From the NCBI GenBank assembly GCA_016711295.1, contig JADJTE010000005.1, positions 124,001 to 188,000 on the forward strand: a stretch of 64,000 nucleotides of DNA, read 5' to 3'. Shown here piece after piece: positions 10,893-21,375 of the stretch (position 1 is the first letter of the stretch; the number at the start of each line of letters is the position of its first letter). The notes under the pieces are model-generated. The model was not told the DNA's origin. It made no database searches and was given only the letters and a program-made list of their open reading frames with translations. Source of the stretch: Sphingobacteriales bacterium. GTDB taxonomy: Bacteria; Bacteroidota; Bacteroidia; Chitinophagales; UBA2359. The position numbers and the translations under genes are program-made.

Positions 10893-13226
10893 TTAAGGTT
10901 TTTTAAGGTCTTGGGTGGCTGCGGTGGCTTGGGTTTTCCTTTTCAATTTATCGGACAGTTGGCGGGTATATTGTTTGTTTTTGGGGGCATAGATAGCCTG
11001 ACGTAAGTCGTGTTTTTCTTTGGTCGTGAGGTGAAAACTCATTGCGGCGCGTTGCTCTTTGTCGTTCGGGATATATTCGAGGTCGATAATGCTGAGTTTG
11101 CCCGCTAATGCCTCGTCACGGCGGCGGCACTTAGGTCGAGACTGAAATCTTGCATATCAGTACCGATAAATGATTGGATAGGTTTTAGGTAGCGTTCTAT
11201 ATAGGTTTGTTTGGGATAGCTCAATACTTCGTCTTTTTCGTCAGAGCGCACGAATACCATCACTACTTCCGATACATTATTGTCAATCCATGGCGCAAAA
11301 TTGAGTAAAAGGCGAAAAGTAGTCTCGAATCCGTGATTATCTCTGAAACCCGCGTCCATGACTTGCATATCGGGCTTGAGAGGCAAGTAAGTATCGGGTA
11401 AGATGAAGGGATAAGTGGCACTGATGCGGATAGCACTTGATAATAACATGTTATAAACCGTCTTGGGCGGCGAAATAACTCAATTCTATGCCATCGGTTT
11501 CGACCGAGCTATGCTCAAAATTGAGGCTGTTGCTGGGGCGGCACAAATATGAAACGGGGTGGGGACTGATAATAATCTTTTTGCTATTGCTGACAATGGT
11601 AGGTGTGACGAGTAATAAGGGCATGTCGGCATTTCTTTCGGGTTCGGCATAGTCGGCGATGGTCTTATTGGCGATGATAGAGTCGGTATTTATGTGATAT
11701 TGCCGTTCAAATGCGTAGGCGCGGGTTCGGCGATAAGTATATCCGCTGGTGCTGAATGTGCGCAAGGGTATAAACAGGTCGTTGGTGGCTCCGGTGAAAA
11801 ATATAGCGTTGAGATAGTCTTTGGAGGCGTTATCTAAGAAACGAATTTTGTCTGCTTCATTAGGTTGTTGGCGTTGTTCGATAGGTTTGCCGTATGTTTC
11901 GTTATAATAACGCTGCCGCAAGTAAGCTGCGCCGAGTACGCCCCCTGATGCGCCTGCCATCATAAAAGTATGGTCTAATAATCTGCCATCTAAAAGGCTA
12001 TCTATCTCTTGTACTACTACATTGCTCCACAACATAGAGCGCAATCCGCCGCCGCTAAAATTGAGCAATACCATAACGGGCTTTTCGGCGGGCAATAAAC
12101 CCTGTGCAATTTGTGCTTTGCGCTTCCAATTCTCTAAAACAGGTAGCATATAAGCGCGGTCTGCCTCTAATTGCGCTTGGCTAATGGGATGTTTGATGAG
12201 CGTATCGCTATATATGGCGGGAATAGTGTCGTAATTTAAACCGAATGCGGGTGTATTATAATTGAGAAAGCCAATTCGGGCTGAATTATTCATAATCATA
12301 AAAACAACTATAATACCTACTGTTCGCCAAGCGGTGAGCCAATAGGTAAATGCACCCATCAACGACACGATAATGACCAATAATAATAGAATGCTGGCAG
12401 CGGCAGGGATTTGAAAGAAAGGAATATCAGCAGCAAAGCCTAAAAACATCATTATCATCATAGCTGCCACTTGTACGAGTAGCGCATTAGCATGATGTTG
12501 TTGAAAAATGGCATTCAAGGAGGCTTCGGCGTAGTGTTCGGTGCTGCGGGTAGGGCGAATTTTGAATCTGGCATTGATATAATTATCTACACGCTCTATT
12601 TTGGGGTTGCGGTAGGGTTGTTCCCAATCGGGTACTTTGCGTAAAGAATCATTATTTTGTTTAACAGAGTCTATTATAGGCTGTTTATATCCAAATGCAG
12701 ACAAAAAGTGCGAACCATTTTTTATATCGTGATTGGTATAATGAAAATAAATACCAAACAAGAGACAAATAAAGACTAATCCCGACAAAAAACCGAGTAT
12801 ATACAAAGGTATAAGCCAAACAGGTGTAAATTCGTTATGGATTTGGAAATTAGTAACGGCAATAATGTATGTTATGACGAAGGATAAAGGTATAACACTG
12901 TTATTGATGCAGAAGTGCAAAAAAGGGCGGCGTGAAGTGGCTAAAAAAGGGAAACGAAAACTGTTGAGCATATAACAAGATAGATGCCAAGCCGTTATAA
13001 AAAAGCCAAATGTTAATCCTATCCACCAAAAACTCCAAAAATTTACCCTTCCCATATATTCGGGGTCGAGTATTGTGTAGGGTGCGCCATACGATACGCC
13101 TAAGTTGCTGGTAGCTACGCCAAAAATAATGAACCAAATGAATAATAAGGACACATTTTTTTTGAGATGAACGGCTAAAAGTTGTACAGCGAAGGAATAG
13201 CGCAAAGAAGTTAAGAATACAAACAT
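10893..13226 (-). CDS. Membrane-anchored patatin-like phospholipase (two frameshifts)
   Basis: Patatin-like proteins are lipid acyl hydrolases with a Ser-Asp dyad. The N-terminal 350 or so residues contain six or more hydrophobic segments (for example VSLLFIWFIIFGVA, WWIGLTFGFFITAWHL, SILLLLVIIVSLMG). The catalytic part then shows the oxyanion loop SGGGLRS, the nucleophile elbow GASGG, and the Asp motif as DAGFRDNHG. The frame breaks near 11450 (after AAQDGL) and again near 11113 (after LSAAAVT). Rejoined, the protein is about 775 residues and ends QDLKKP. It starts 6 bp after the upstream lipoprotein gene, suggesting one operon. It probably acts at the inner membrane; its substrate cannot be told from sequence. 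Confidence 0.82.
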
Positions 13227-13232
13227 GACATT

Positions 13233-14711
13233 TTAGCGTTCTATGGCTCCTACGTCCCAAGGTTCGGAACGTGGATTGCCTTTTAAGTCTGTATAGAGGC
13301 TAATTTGTAAAAAATCAGCATCGATATTTTGAAATAAACTGTTTCCGATACTTAGGGCAGGGCTATTATCGGCAAGGCTATAATCATCTTTTTGTGTATC
13401 GACAAATATTTTGGCAAATGACGAGGGTACGGTACAATTAATTAATGTATCGGACGGAGTGCGTTTGGTTTTGACCAACGAATTTTCGATGCGTAAATCA
13501 AAAATAGCTCCTGTTTCGGGCACTAATTCCAATTCATCTTCTATAGATGTCTCGCTGCCTGTTATGATACAGTTAGCCATACGTCCCCAGAAGGGTACTT
13601 GTTGATAACGAGTGTTTCCCCAAATAAATTCGTTGTCGATATATATCGCAGGGCGGTCGGGCGATATATAGCTGTCCTTCATATTGCCAAAGGTACTGCT
13701 ATAAAACATCATGCGGCAGCCTTCGAACAATGCAGTATAGGTTCCACAATTATAGACCAAACAATTTGCGCCTACGACATAGCTATTCATTGCCCATAAA
13801 CCATAAGCATACATATTGCGCACGACTACATTTTCTAATACCAAGTCGGGTATGATACCCGCGGAAACTAAGGTATCGGGCAATAGGGTGATGCCTGAAT
13901 AAGCATTCTGAACAAGTGCGTTGCGGATATAACTTTCGTTGCTACTGCTCGCAAAAATGATTCCGAACCATTGCCCTGGCACTTCGCTATAATCATAAGG
14001 GAAAGCGCGGTCGAGGCGTGTGCCTTGAAAAATGACACGGCTGCTTGTATCGGTGCCTCCATTCACTTGCAATTGACCATTGACCAAAATAGTGCCGCCA
14101 TTGTGTATATATACCTTAGTCCCTGCCTCTATTTGCAAGCGATTCGACGCTGCAATTTCTATACCACCATAAATAACGTAGGGTTTATCATTTGTCCAAG
14201 TGGTATCGCCTGTTACTGCCACGCGATAACCATTAGCCGTATTGGGTCCAAAAAAATGGGCATTTTGCCCCCATGTAGCTAATACCACACGTTGTTCGTT
14301 GCCATTGGTATTAAACAATACAGAATCTTCTACTACAAAAGGCAAATTGGCTTCGTTGGGGTCTATTGTCACTTCTACGAAAATATGCAAACTATCGCCT
14401 GCCCATAATTCGACATCGCTAAATTCAGTGCCGTTTTCGCCATTTAAGTTGATGCGATAAGGCGAATCGTTGTTGCCTGCTAAACGAATATTGCTAATCT
14501 TTACGGACTGTGCATTTCGATTATACACCTTAAAATCGAGGGTTATTGAACCCATTGTTACAAAAACAGTATCAAAACTTAGGGTATCGGTCGAAAATTC
14601 GAGCCGTGCATTGGGGTCGGTGCTTATATCGTTTTCTATATCACAAGCCGACATAGCAAATATTAATCCTAACAAAACAAAACTAACAACTATGAAAGGG
14701 AATATTTTCAT
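13233..14711 (-). CDS. Right-handed beta-helix lipoprotein
   Basis: The best start is the Met at 14711, giving MKIFPFIVVSFVLLGLIFAMSAC, a signal peptide ending in a lipobox (MSAC). An ATG at 14759 would add 16 residues that spoil it. The first 150 residues look like an Ig-like domain (LEFSTDTLSFDTVFVTMGS..). Then come repeats of the parallel beta-helix kind (IEAGTKVYIHNGGTILVNGQLQVNGG; VLENVVVRNMYAYG), and the closing motif SPALSIGNS..DLKGNPR..WDVGAIE is typical of choice-of-anchor beta-helix proteins of Bacteroidota. Probably anchored in the outer membrane and surface-facing. It is coupled to the patatin gene downstream. No function is known to me. Confidence 0.75.
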   Translation of the reverse strand: MKIFPFIVVSFVLLGLIFAMSACDIENDISTDPNARLEFSTDTLSFDTVFVTMGSITLDFKVYNRNAQSVKISNIRLAGNNDSPYRINLNGENGTEFSDVELWAGDSLHIFVEVTIDPNEANLPFVVEDSVLFNTNGNEQRVVLATWGQNAHFFGPNTANGYRVAVTGDTTWTNDKPYVIYGGIEIAASNRLQIEAGTKVYIHNGGTILVNGQLQVNGGTDTSSRVIFQGTRLDRAFPYDYSEVPGQWFGIIFASSSNESYIRNALVQNAYSGITLLPDTLVSAGIIPDLVLENVVVRNMYAYGLWAMNSYVVGANCLVYNCGTYTALFEGCRMMFYSSTFGNMKDSYISPDRPAIYIDNEFIWGNTRYQQVPFWGRMANCIITGSETSIEDELELVPETGAIFDLRIENSLVKTKRTPSDTLINCTVPSSFAKIFVDTQKDDYSLADNSPALSIGNSLFQNIDADFLQISLYTDLKGNPRSEPWDVGAIER

Positions 14712-14801
14712 GAGCAATTTTTTTTTTGAAAATCGAGGTAAATAAAAAGGTAAAAACAAAATTATTAGGACAAAAACAAAAACAATAATGGCAAATTTGT
14801 T

Positions 14802-15977
14802 TTAATCTAAACTTTGGCAGATAATTTGGCAGGCATGTATGATTTGTTCCGAGCTAATAATAAGCGGTGGAGCGATGCGCAAACAATTATCGGCAAACAA
14901 AAACCAATCTGTAATGACACCGTTTTTGATACAGCGGCTGACAACCTGTTGTAAAAACTCAAAATCGCCATCTAATTCTACTGCCATCAACAATCCGAAG
15001 TGACGTATAGCTTTGATGCGATGATGTTTCAAATGTTGGCAAAACAAATCGGCTTTGGCAGAGGCTTGTTCTTGTGGTTTGTCGCGCAATAATATTTGTA
15101 AGGCGGCATGAGCAGCAGCACAGGACACAGGATGCCCACCAAATGTGCTAATATGCCCCAATATAGGTTGGTATGACAACACAGACATTAGGTTTTTGTT
15201 AGCAATAAAAGCACCCAACGGCATACCACCACCAAAACTTTTGGCGAGGAGCAATATATCGGGCACAATACCCAATTGTTCAAAAGCAAATAAAGTACCT
15301 GTGCGTCCCATACCGGTTTGTATTTCATCTAATATCAATAACGCACCTACATCGGTGCACCGTTGCCTTAATTGCGCAAAAAAATCGAGATGAGGGAGTA
15401 TAACACCTGCTTCGGCTTGCACAGGTTCTATTATTACGCAGGCAGTTCGCGAATTGATATAGGCTAAATCGTCTAAGCAATTGTAACGGATATGTCGTAT
15501 ATCGGGTAGGGTAGGGCGAAAAGCCTGCCTAAATATTTCGCTACCTGTGACACTCATTGCGCCATGCGTGCTACCGTGATATGAGTTCTGAAAACTAATA
15601 ATTTCGCTACGTCCCGTAGCGCGTTTAGCTAATTTTAATGCACCTTCTACGGCTTCTGCTCCTGAATTGACGAAGTATACATTATCTAATATACTGGGCA
15701 ACTGTTCGGTTAGCAATTGGGCTAAACGAACTTGTGGCGATTCGACATATTCGCCATACACCATAACGTGCATATAGCTTTGGGCTTGCTCATGTATGGC
15801 AGCTATTATATCGGGTTGTCCATGTCCTAAGTTGCTAACGCTGATGCCTGCTACTAAATCGATATAAGCCTTTCCGTCAGGGGAATATAAATAAACGCCT
15901 TTCGCGCGTTCTATTTCTATGAGCAGCGGCGAAGAGCTTGTTTGGGCAATATGGCGCAAAAATAAATTTCGCAACAT
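14802..15977 (-). CDS. Class III PLP-dependent aminotransferase
   Basis: The 391 residues match acetylornithine/ornithine-type aminotransferases of fold type I. Visible are GISVSNLGHGQPDI, NSGAEAVEGALKLAKRATGR (cofactor phosphate), SYHGSTHGAMS, EPVQAEAGV, LILDEIQTGMGRTG (Asp to pyridine nitrogen), the Schiff-base Lys in LLAKSFGGGMPLGAF, and STFGGHPVSCAAA. In Bacteroidota this subgroup is usually annotated simply as aspartate aminotransferase family. It could act in arginine, lysine or proline-related metabolism, but no pathway neighbour is present to decide. It appears to stand alone, about 90 bp upstream of the lipoprotein gene. Confidence 0.9.
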   Translation of the reverse strand: MLRNLFLRHIAQTSSSPLLIEIERAKGVYLYSPDGKAYIDLVAGISVSNLGHGQPDIIAAIHEQAQSYMHVMVYGEYVESPQVRLAQLLTEQLPSILDNVYFVNSGAEAVEGALKLAKRATGRSEIISFQNSYHGSTHGAMSVTGSEIFRQAFRPTLPDIRHIRYNCLDDLAYINSRTACVIIEPVQAEAGVILPHLDFFAQLRQRCTDVGALLILDEIQTGMGRTGTLFAFEQLGIVPDILLLAKSFGGGMPLGAFIANKNLMSVLSYQPILGHISTFGGHPVSCAAAHAALQILLRDKPQEQASAKADLFCQHLKHHRIKAIRHFGLLMAVELDGDFEFLQQVVSRCIKNGVITDWFLFADNCLRIAPPLIISSEQIIHACQIICQSLD

Positions 15978-16401
15978 GACAAATTTTGAAAAATAAGAAA
16001 GAAATGTTTAAACAATAAACAATGCCAAACAAGTTTATTGATGTTAAAAAGCGATAATCTTGTATTACAAAGCATTTTTGTTATTGTAACTTGTATAATT
16101 AGGATAAAATAAACAATTTTTCTGCCAAAATTTAAAAATAAAATTTAAAAAATTTGTAAAATTTATACAAATAACCTACCTTAGCGGCAATAAAATGAAA
16201 ATTGTGCTAATGGATTGATAAATATTTTAAATTGAAAAAGAAATTTTTATTCTAATTGCCGTTTTATGATACAAGTTACGTGTTTTATGCAATTTGTAAG
16301 ACAAAAAAAATCAATTGTTAATCCGATTATCAAAATAAAAAAACGGCATAATGCACTTTGACACAAATAAAATTGTATTGCAAAATGCCGTTTTTGGTGT
16401 A
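15978..16401. other. AT-rich intergenic stretch with terminator
   Basis: Very A+T-rich sequence with no supported gene. It includes an inverted repeat, AAAACGGCAT (about 16340-16349) and ATGCCGTTTT (16385-16394), followed by T or preceded by A runs. This forms a likely terminator for the small gene ending at 16402. Nothing else is recognised. Confidence 0.5.
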
Positions 16402-16797
16402 TCAAGAATTGCCGTTTTTTTCTTTTTCAGTAGATAAACGTTTAGTGCGCGGCGAATCGTCGATAGTAAAACCCCAATCGCCCATTTTTTTCGGGTTTTT
16501 GCGATAGATAGCCTTTAAAATCCCTTTTGCTCCGCGAACAGCTTCTTCTATGTTGGGCAGCGTTTTGTCGCGCTCGCGGTAAGCCTCTTCCATTTTGGCT
16601 TTGTGCATTTCGGCAGTTTTATGCAAATCTAAACAAGGTTGAATAGCCAGACCAATAGCGTCCCAATTATAATCGTCTAAGGATTTGAGTGGCGAATTTA
16701 CACCTTCGGCGAGATGTTTGGCATACACATCGGCTGCTAATTTGAGCAATTGCTCGGCGTTTTTGCTGACGTTAATACGTCCAGAAGTACGTGGCAT
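16402..16797 (-). CDS. Small conserved Bacteroidota protein, function unknown
   Basis: Read from the Met at 16797 (MPRTSGRINVSKNAEQLLKLAADVYAKH), about 131 residues. The longer frame from 16866 adds only a Phe/Ile-rich stretch encoded by AT-rich leader and is unlikely. The protein is soluble and basic, with helical character. A conserved-looking N-terminus (RINVSKNAEQLLKLAADVYAKHLAEGVNSPL) recurs, as I recall, in short uncharacterised Bacteroidota proteins. The C-terminal part includes IYRKNPKKMGDWGF. It lies alone in an AT-rich region before the tandem repeats. I do not recognise a function. Confidence 0.65.
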   Translation of the reverse strand: MPRTSGRINVSKNAEQLLKLAADVYAKHLAEGVNSPLKSLDDYNWDAIGLAIQPCLDLHKTAEMHKAKMEEAYRERDKTLPNIEEAVRGAKGILKAIYRKNPKKMGDWGFTIDDSPRTKRLSTEKEKNGNS

Positions 16798-17200
16798 AAT
16801 TAAAAAGATAAAAATTAAGAAATAAGGAGATAGAAAAAAAATAAAATAAAATGATTGATGCCACAAAAGTAGAAAACTTTGTTTTAATTTTTATATACCT
16901 AAGAAAAAAAAAATTTTATAGGCTGCAAAAATATTAAAACAAAATAAAAAATAATAATGTGTAAATAAAAATCAGCACTATTATTATTAGAGTGAGGCAA
17001 ATTATAACATCAATATTTAGATATTGAAACAAACATCGACTAAGAACAAAACACCAACAACAGATAAACTATGAAAATAACAATATCGATAATGGTATAA
17101 TGGTATATAAATGTGTGTTTTTGAAAAAATACCGTAGGTATGCTATATTAATAATAGAGAATTACCACAAATGAAAAAATGCCGTAGGTATGGCATATAA
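16798..17200. repeat. AT-rich leader with two palindromic short repeats
   Basis: No gene is supported. Two copies of a partial palindrome occur: TACCGTAGGTATG near 17129-17141 and TGCCGTAGGTATGGCA at 17180-17195, each preceded by a run of A. The same motif in reverse orientation appears at 48211 and 48266, so it is a dispersed short repeat. The second copy abuts the tandem array at 17201. Confidence 0.6.
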
Positions 17201-17473
17201 ACATTGGCACATTTCACGTAAACATTACCACATTTCACGTAAACATTACCACATTTCACGTAAACATTGGCACATTTCACATAAACATTGGCACATTTCA
17301 CGTAAACATTGGCACATTTCACATAAACATTGGCACATTTCACACAAACATTGGCACATTTCACACAAACATTGGCACATTTCACACAAACATTGGCACA
17401 TTTCACACAAACATTGTCACATTTCACGCAAACATTGTCACATTTCACGCAAACATTACCACATTTCACACAA
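17201..17473. repeat. Thirteen tandem copies of a 21-bp repeat
   Basis: The unit is ACATTggCACATTTCACgtAA. Positions 6-7 and 18-19 vary between copies (gg/ac/gt, and gt/at/ac/gc); the rest is essentially invariant. The array ends 38 bp before the ATG of the adhesin gene. Because 21 is a multiple of three, both strands are open over the array, giving nonsense repeat peptides rich in His/Ile or Cys/Val. I do not regard those as genes. The unit length equals two helical turns, so bound proteins would lie on one DNA face. Confidence 0.9.
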
Positions 17474-17511
17474 AAATACTCATTTACTTAAAATTTAAAA
17501 CCTCATTAAAA

Positions 17512-20263
17512 ATGAAAAAAGCACAATTTACACTTACAAGAGGTATTTTTTTACTTTTCTGTTCTTTATTTTGCATATTATATGCCGAAGCACAAACGCC
17601 ACAAAAGTACAATTATCAAGCCGTAGCCCGCGATATTTCGGGAAATTTAATTGCTAATACGCAAATAGGCTTGCGCATTAGTATCAGACAAGCAAGTGCA
17701 TCGGGCACTATTGTTTATCAAGAAACCCATTTGCCCACTACTAACCAATTTGGTTTGTTTAGTTTAGAAATAGGTACGGGAACAATCATAAGCGGCACAT
17801 TCAATAACATTGCTTGGGGAAATAATACCTATTTTCAACAAGTAGAATTAGACCCTAACGGCAGCATAGGCGGATTGAGCTACACCAATATGGGTTCTAC
17901 TCAATTATTAAGCGTGCCTTATGCTTTGTATGCAAAAGATGCAGGAACTGCTCCGCCTGATGCCGACAGCAACCCAAATAATGAGATACAAACATTAAAT
18001 TTGTCGGGAAACAATTTGAGTTTAAGCAACGGCGGTGGCAGCGTAGCCTTGCCAACAGGAACTACTTATATAGCAGGCACAGGTATAAACATATCGGGCA
18101 ATACTATTAGCAATATAGGCGATTCCGATAACAATAGCAGCAATGAAATACAAACATTAAGTTTGTCGGGCAACAATTTGAGTTTGAGCAATGGCGGCGG
18201 AAGTGTTACATTACCTTCGAGCGGAGGCGGCAGCGGTTGGAATTTGACAGGAAATGCCGCTACTAATCCGTCTACTAACTTCATCGGTACAACCGACGAC
18301 CAACCCCTTTTATTTAGAGTCAATAACCAAAAAGCAGGTACTTTAAATACAGGAAACACTGCCTTTGGTATGAATGCTATGAACAACAATACTATTGGCG
18401 TGACAACACAGCAAATGGTCGAAACGCATTATATTCAAATATTGACGGAAATAACAATATAGCGGTGGGTTATAATTCATTATATTTCAACACTACGGGA
18501 GATAATAATATAGCTAATGGCAATGGTGCCCTTTCTTCAAACACAGGAGGTAATAATAATATTGCCAATGGCAAAGATGCACTGTTCGCAAACAGCACAG
18601 GCAACAGCAATATAGGAATAGGTACAAACGCTTTGCGTTTCAATACGACACGCAACAATTTAATAGCGATAGGAGACAGTGCTTTATTTAATAATGGCCT
18701 TGGTGCGATAGCTAACTATAATTCTATTGACAATATTGCCATAGGGAAAAAATCATTATACTCAAATACAGTGGGCTACTACAATATTGGAATAGGAAAC
18801 AAAGCATTATATTCTAATACAGTAGGAGAATATAATATTGCTTACGGAAATAACGCACTTTATGCCAATACCGGAGGCGATTTTAATATTGCTATTGGAA
18901 ATGGCACACTTATTCTTAGCACCAATGCCAGCAATAATACTGCCATTGGCAATGAAGCACTTCAAGTTAACACTTTTGGTAATGGTAATATTGCCATAGG
19001 TACGAGAACTCTATTTTTTAATACAACAGGAGGAGGTAATACAAGTGTTGGCACTTATTCTCTTTACGTAAATACCGAAGGAAGGAATAATGTTGCCAAT
19101 GGATATAGCGCATTATCAAAAAATACTACGGGAAGCTCCAATATTGGAATAGGTATATCTGCTTTATCAGAAAATACTGAGAGCAGCAATTTGGTAGCCA
19201 TAGGCGATAGTGCATTATATAACAACGGAATAGGCGCAACAGGCACCCAAGCAGAATGTAATACCGCCGTAGGAAGCAAAACACTGTACGCAAATACAAC
19301 AGGAAGCTATAATACAGCCAGCGGCTATAATGCTCTTTATTCCAATGTGTCGGGAGACAATAATACAGCCAATGGACATAATGCCCTCTATTACAATACA
19401 ACAGGAAATTATAATACTGCTTGTGGTACAGAGGCACTCTTTGCAAATAATGAGGGAATAGGAAATGTTGCTACCGAAATCGAGCGCTTTATACCAACAA
19501 TACAGGTAGTTTTAATGTAGCTAATGGAACTGATGCCCTTTATTATAATACATCAGGCAGCAATAATATAGCTCTTGGGCGATGGAGCTTGTATGACAAT
19601 GCTACTACTAATAATAATATCGCAATAGGATTTTCTGCGGGCGATTATAGCACAGATGCCACCAATTGTATAATGATTGGATACGAAGCAGGAATAAACG
19701 CCGATAATTTTTCTAATAGCATTGCATTGGGTTATTCAGCACCTATCACCGCTAATAATCAAGTTAATATCGGCAATACAAGCATCACTTCTATACGAGG
19801 TAATGTAGGCTTCACCACTTATTCCGACCAACGATTCAAAACAAATATTCAGACCGATGTAAAGGGATTAGATTTTATTATGAAGCTAAGACCCGTCAGC
19901 TATCAAGTCAATGCCACCGATTTAGACAAATTTCTACATAAAAATTACTCGCCACGCGAAAAAAACATGATTGATGACCCCAGCAATAGAGAAGCATTGA
20001 ATCAAAAAGAAAAAATAAGGTATACTGGTTTCTTAGCCCAAGAAGTAGAACAAGCAGCCAAATCTATTGATTTCGAATTTAGTGGCGTAGATAAACCAGA
20101 AAACGATAACGATTTATATGGTCTCCGATATGCCGAATTTGTCGTGCCATTAGTAAAAGCCGTACAAGAACAACAAACCATTATCGACACATTACAACAA
20201 CAAAATGCCCATTTACAACAACAAATAGACGAACTGAAATTATTAATAACCAAAAATAAATAG
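17512..20263 (+). CDS. Surface adhesin with head-type repeats and S74 chaperone domain (two frameshifts)
   Basis: A signal peptide (residues 1-27, ending YAEA) is followed by a domain common at the start of Bacteroidota adhesins (PQKYNYQAVARDISGNLIAN..NQFGLFSLEIG). After a linker come about 20 copies of a 24-residue repeat of the type NIAIGxxALYxNTTGxxN, resembling the heads of trimeric autotransporters. The C-terminus has YSDQRFKTNIQ and GFLAQEVEQA, hallmarks of the intramolecular chaperone/peptidase S74 of phage tail spikes, then a coiled coil (QQQTIIDTLQQQNAHLQQQ). The frame breaks near 18395 and 19475, and repeats continue across both. Rejoined length is about 915 residues. It is probably a trimeric surface fibre whose chaperone may be auto-cleaved before Ser-Asp. 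The tandem array lies just upstream. Confidence 0.82.
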
Positions 20264-20272
20264 CGTTTCGGC

Positions 20273-21160
20273 ATGAAAAATATCATCAAAACATCAATCT
20301 ATATGTGCATAGCCTTTGCTACTTATCTATTTGGATATGCCCAAACATTAAGTCCGCAAGTGATAGCAAGCGGTGGCGCCAGCTTTACCAATGCAGCAGG
20401 CACATTACAATATACAATGGGACAAGCAATAAATACAACCTTAAACAATGGCACAAATATACTCACACAAGGATTTCAACAGCCCGAACAGAATATAAGT
20501 ATCAATGTGCAAATAAAATTCTTCTTAGAAGGTGCGTACTCAGCGGGAAATATGAACACCGCACTAAGAACAGCAAACTTATTACCCCTCAACCAACCAT
20601 ACAATGTAGCACCTTGGTACTATAATGGCACAGAAAACGTAGCCGCTGCCAACAATATCCCCGCTAATGCAGTCGATTGGATATTAGTAGAGTTGCGAAG
20701 CAATAATGTTGGCAACACACCACTTGTAAGCCAAGCCGGTTTTTTGTTAAATAACGGAACAGTAGCGAACGCACAAGGGGGCATAGGCTTAAACTTTAAT
20801 GTAGCAGCGGGAAACTATTACCTCGTAGTGCGCCACCGCAATCATATAGCCGCAATGAGCAACACCAACCCATCATTACCCAACGCTACTCCTTACGATT
20901 TCTCTACTGCCATGACCCAAGCCTTCGGCACTAACCAACAAGCCAATTTAGGAAGCAGCGTATTCGGTTTGCTCGCCGCCGATGTCAATGCCGATGGCGT
21001 AGTCACCGTAGCAGATTATAATTTGTACCAAACACAAATAGCCGCTATCAACGTATATGCTAATGGCGACTTAAATTTAGACAAACATGTCACCGTAACC
21101 GATTTTAACCTCTATCAAAGCCGCGCCAGCCATATCGGTATATCGCAAATAAGGTATTAA
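20273..21160 (+). CDS. Secreted protein with dockerin-like calcium motifs
   Basis: A signal peptide (residues 1-23, ending LFGYAQ) is followed by a short segment typical of Bacteroidota surface proteins (SGGASFTNAAGTLQYTMGQ..NGTNILTQGFQQPE). The central domain is of the kind that precedes a dockerin (IKFFLEGAYSAGNMNT). Near the C-terminus are two EF-hand-like loops, DVNADGVVTVADYNLYQ and DLNLDKHVTVTDFNLYQ, arranged as in dockerin type I. There is no T9SS tail after them. The gene follows the adhesin by 9 bp and precedes a strong terminator, so the two probably form an operon and may act together at the cell surface. Confidence 0.75.
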   Translation: MKNIIKTSIYMCIAFATYLFGYAQTLSPQVIASGGASFTNAAGTLQYTMGQAINTTLNNGTNILTQGFQQPEQNISINVQIKFFLEGAYSAGNMNTALRTANLLPLNQPYNVAPWYYNGTENVAAANNIPANAVDWILVELRSNNVGNTPLVSQAGFLLNNGTVANAQGGIGLNFNVAAGNYYLVVRHRNHIAAMSNTNPSLPNATPYDFSTAMTQAFGTNQQANLGSSVFGLLAADVNADGVVTVADYNLYQTQIAAINVYANGDLNLDKHVTVTDFNLYQSRASHIGISQIRY

Positions 21161-21177
21161 CATTTCTGTATAGGATA

Positions 21178-21234
21178 GTCAAGCCTGTAATAAAACATTC
21201 TACGGAAAGCAAAATGCAGGCTTGACTTTTTTTT
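21178..21234 (+). terminator. Rho-independent terminator after the adhesin operon
   Basis: An 11-bp stem, AGTCAAGCCTG (21178-21188) with CAGGCTTGACT (21217-21227), is followed by a run of eight T. It is located 18 bp after the dockerin-like gene. The following 21235-21375 holds nothing recognisable. Confidence 0.8.
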
Positions 21235-21375
21235 GCTGCTCATCTCCATTAAAAATGGTTATGTCAAAACAAAAAAATCCACCAACCAGCAGTACAAAGG
21301 CAATGCCAAGCTACAAAATATCATTTTTGCTCTTATCTCCGAAATTAGAAGCTAATAGCAGCGCAATATCAATGC

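Noticed and set aside
17201..17473. CRISPR array
   Set aside because: Units are contiguous with no 30-40 bp unique spacers and no cas genes nearby.
17143..17498. Open frames on both strands over the 21-bp repeats (Cys-Val and His-Ile repeat peptides)
   Set aside because: A repeat length divisible by three automatically keeps frames open; no start context or family support, and codon content is set by the repeat.
17512..20263. Programmed frameshifting or phase variation as the cause of the adhesin breaks
   Set aside because: The same kind of break occurs in essential genes throughout the window, so sequence error is the simpler explanation.
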